From Tanypteryx hageni (Eukaryota > Arthropoda > Insecta > Odonata > Petaluridae), in NCBI GenBank assembly GCA_028673005.1, contig CM054117.1, positions 29,918,561-29,982,560 of the forward strand: DNA of 64,000 bases, in the 5' to 3' direction. Positions 58,959 through 64,000 of this stretch are shown one piece after another. The notes beneath the pieces were generated by a model that saw only the letters and a list, made by a program, of their open reading frames with translations, had not been told where the DNA came from and searched no databases. Within the stretch, counting starts at the first letter, position 1, and the number at the start of each line of letters is the position of its first letter. The position numbers and the translations under genes were made by a program.

Positions 58959-60427
58959 GCATATGAGAAAAGTCAACAGATCCTTCGCCTTTTGTATTAC
59001 ACCTTGCAAAAGTCCGGCACCCAATCAACGATATACTAATTTAAACAAGCCGATTAAATAGACGTTTAATTCCTCTTTCAAATAATAATAGAAAGTATGT
59101 TTCAAAAATTATTACAAGTTAGTGTTAGTTTCGTAAGACTTTCCAGCAGTCAAAATATCTGCAAGCATAGAATTGTCTTAAATAGTAAAAAAAACATGTT
59201 CTTCATAAAAGTAAACAAGTTGTACAAATTCTTAAATTTTATAATCTGTTATCAGTGCTTATTTATCACCACTCATGTTGAATTTCAAAGACAGCAAAAT
59301 CATATAAATAGGTATATTTTTCGCCAATTTTACCTAATTCAAAAGATTTACATAAAATGTTAAATGTGACTAAATACCCGCAACAGTTGCAAAAATAACT
59401 TCCAATAAACAGATACATAAACATGCGTGATTTAAACAGCTATGCAATTTTGGGTAATCACACTGCCGTTCTGAAAAAGGTAAGGAATCTAATTGCCTTC
59501 ATAATTAAAATTCACCAGTAATAAACCCAAATTTAAAACAAAAAAGCTTTAAACTTTACCTTTCTGGTCAATTTTTGTAATAACGAAGCGATTGCTTGAT
59601 TTCGGTCAAAAGAATCTAATTGCTTCCCTGATACAAAATAAACAATCTCATTTTCTTGATTGGTACAACAAAAATAAATGAAGCTGCAACTTCGAAAGGA
59701 AATTTTCAATTATAAAGTAACCGTCTGACCCTTAAAATTCATTTCAATGAGCTAAATCATCTAAGGTAAACAAAATGGAAAGACGAAACAATCAATTTTT
59801 AATTTTTGTGAAGAGTAATGAATTACATCTGTACCTTTCAAACTAGACTTACATTTTCAACGGAAATGGATGAGCAGATTAGAAATATTTTTTTTGCGAC
59901 AGACAAAAATGTAAACAGAACGATATAAGTTTTATGTTGGCTATCCAAACTATTTGGAGATTGGTCTAGTTCTAATTATCAAATTTCCAGGATAATCTAA
60001 CAGTAGTAACGGAACCAAAAAATAAATTAACCAAATGTAGGCATATAGCGTATTGTACTTGTCGTATTGCACATACATATAATTTACTTTAATATAGCAA
60101 TTTTTCCGTAAAGTTGATATATTTAAAGGTTTTTTTGAGATTCGTACGGTTTAGGAGTTTGTTTTAAAGAATTTTTTTTAAACTTGAACTGTAATTTTTA
60201 GTCTCCTTTCTGTCATGTAAGAATAAATAAGCTTGTAACAAGATTCACTGCTGAGCACGAGGTAAAGTGAGATCCATAATACATAAACATAATATAAATA
60301 ATCTCCTAATTTTCCTATTTATAAGAAGGGCAATTTAATGAAGCTAATATTGTCAATGTTTTATCAAATTTGTTACATTTTATTCTAAATGCCGATTCTT
60401 TTTTGTTTGCACTCAACTCGATTTTTT
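58959..60427. other. Non-coding AT-rich stretch
   Basis: No gene or repeat recognised. Confidence 0.5.
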
Positions 60428-60823
60428 TAGGCTGGTTTCCAAAGGAAACATGGTTCCGGGTTCGACTCCACGAACGTTTATTTTCTTTTCCGCTCGTCTA
60501 TCCTTCAGCAATGGACAGTTGATTCATATATATAAGCATATAGACAGTAACATTTATTAAATTCGTTTAATTAAAAATAGATGCAAAATATGGCAGAAAG
60601 AGATGCTGACATTGCTTTCAGTATTCTAAGCCTGATAATGTTCTATTAATTTGTTTTTCCAATTTTTCTCTATCATTGATAAAATATGAATTACAAATGG
60701 TATTTATGGCAAGAGAATTCCTTGGAATGACTAACACATACTGAAACATTTCCTGTCAATATAACTTATACCTATATTATATAAGTAATCAATTCGGGAC
60801 GTCAACTTTGGGAAACCAGCCTG
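60428..60823. mobile_element. Candidate MITE with AGGCTGGTTTCC ends
   Basis: AGGCTGGTTTCCAAAGG at 60429-60445 and its inverted match AGGCTGGTTTCCCAAAG (60807-60823) form a ~17-bp TIR with one indel. No matching target duplication is visible, so the superfamily is unclear. Interior is AT-rich and non-coding. Confidence 0.5.

Positions 60824-64000
<3,177 letters not shown>

Noticed and set aside
60451..60475. tRNA-like B box GGTTCCGGGTTCGACTCC
   Set aside because: No A box at the right distance and no foldable acceptor or T stem, so not a tRNA gene.

Overview
This window looks like nuclear DNA of an arthropod, most likely an insect. It is AT-rich and has almost no protein-coding sequence. It is full of decayed transposable elements, microsatellites and long strand-asymmetric purine or pyrimidine tracts (GA/GGAG on one strand, CT on the other). 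There are no operons, rRNA genes, CRISPR arrays or bacterial-type genes. The species cannot be named from the sequence. The picture fits large introns and intergenic DNA of a big-genome arthropod.

Host genes: the only recognisable host coding sequence is one exon on the minus strand near the right end (about 62155-61912). It encodes the start of the sulfotransferase domain of a WSCD-like (WSC domain-containing/CG9164-type) protein, with a clear GTAAGT donor. A second candidate is a short 5' coding exon on the plus strand (1871-1931), with a good ATG context and a GTAAGC donor, but I do not recognise its protein. Everything between them could be intron or intergenic DNA.

Left third (1-21 kb): a dispersed repeat with a CCCGGG head, a GGACGGAC tail and three internal ~291-bp tandem units (4.66-5.96 kb); a second dispersed repeat (6.0-6.36 kb); a perfect-arm palindrome around a (TA)n tract (6467-6552) abutting a broken non-LTR reverse transcriptase (6.54-7.7 kb); a LINE-like 3' end (9.35-9.64 kb); an old 420-bp tandem duplication (10.7-11.4 kb); a CR1/Jockey-like LINE fragment (12.0-12.7 kb); a complete but dead Tigger/pogo transposon with TIRs and TA duplication (13742-16071); and a complete but dead piggyBac element with TTAA flanks (17847-20590).

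Middle (21-44 kb): mostly unannotated AT-rich DNA with purine-rich CpG islands-like blocks, small MITEs with TA flanks (25979-26082, 26612-26721, 35985-36199), hAT-type MITEs (28097-28365, 32068-32306), a ~54-bp tandem repeat, a tRNA-derived SINE head followed by an iterated GACTTTTCGTCAC motif (38.17-38.45 kb), and a ~0.8-kb GAGATGGAGAGA minisatellite (42.95-43.74 kb).

Right third (44-64 kb): a cluster of hAT MITEs, two with perfect 8-bp target-site duplications (44327-44571 and 55055-55340); the second sits inside a dispersed repeat whose other copy near 6034 in this window preserves the empty site. There is also a 5'-truncated RTE-like LINE with an open reverse-transcriptase frame and a perfect 12-bp target-site duplication (50603-51754), a 140-bp inverted repeat pair 4 kb apart (54733-54872 and 58819-58958), a short repetitive Arg/Gln-rich peptide frame (56.43-56.67 kb), a GGTGGTGAGCGT minisatellite open in several frames (58.2-58.7 kb), and the WSCD-like exon. 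I did not find a convincing new multi-gene system; the interest lies in transposon structure, nested insertions and unusual repeat architecture.
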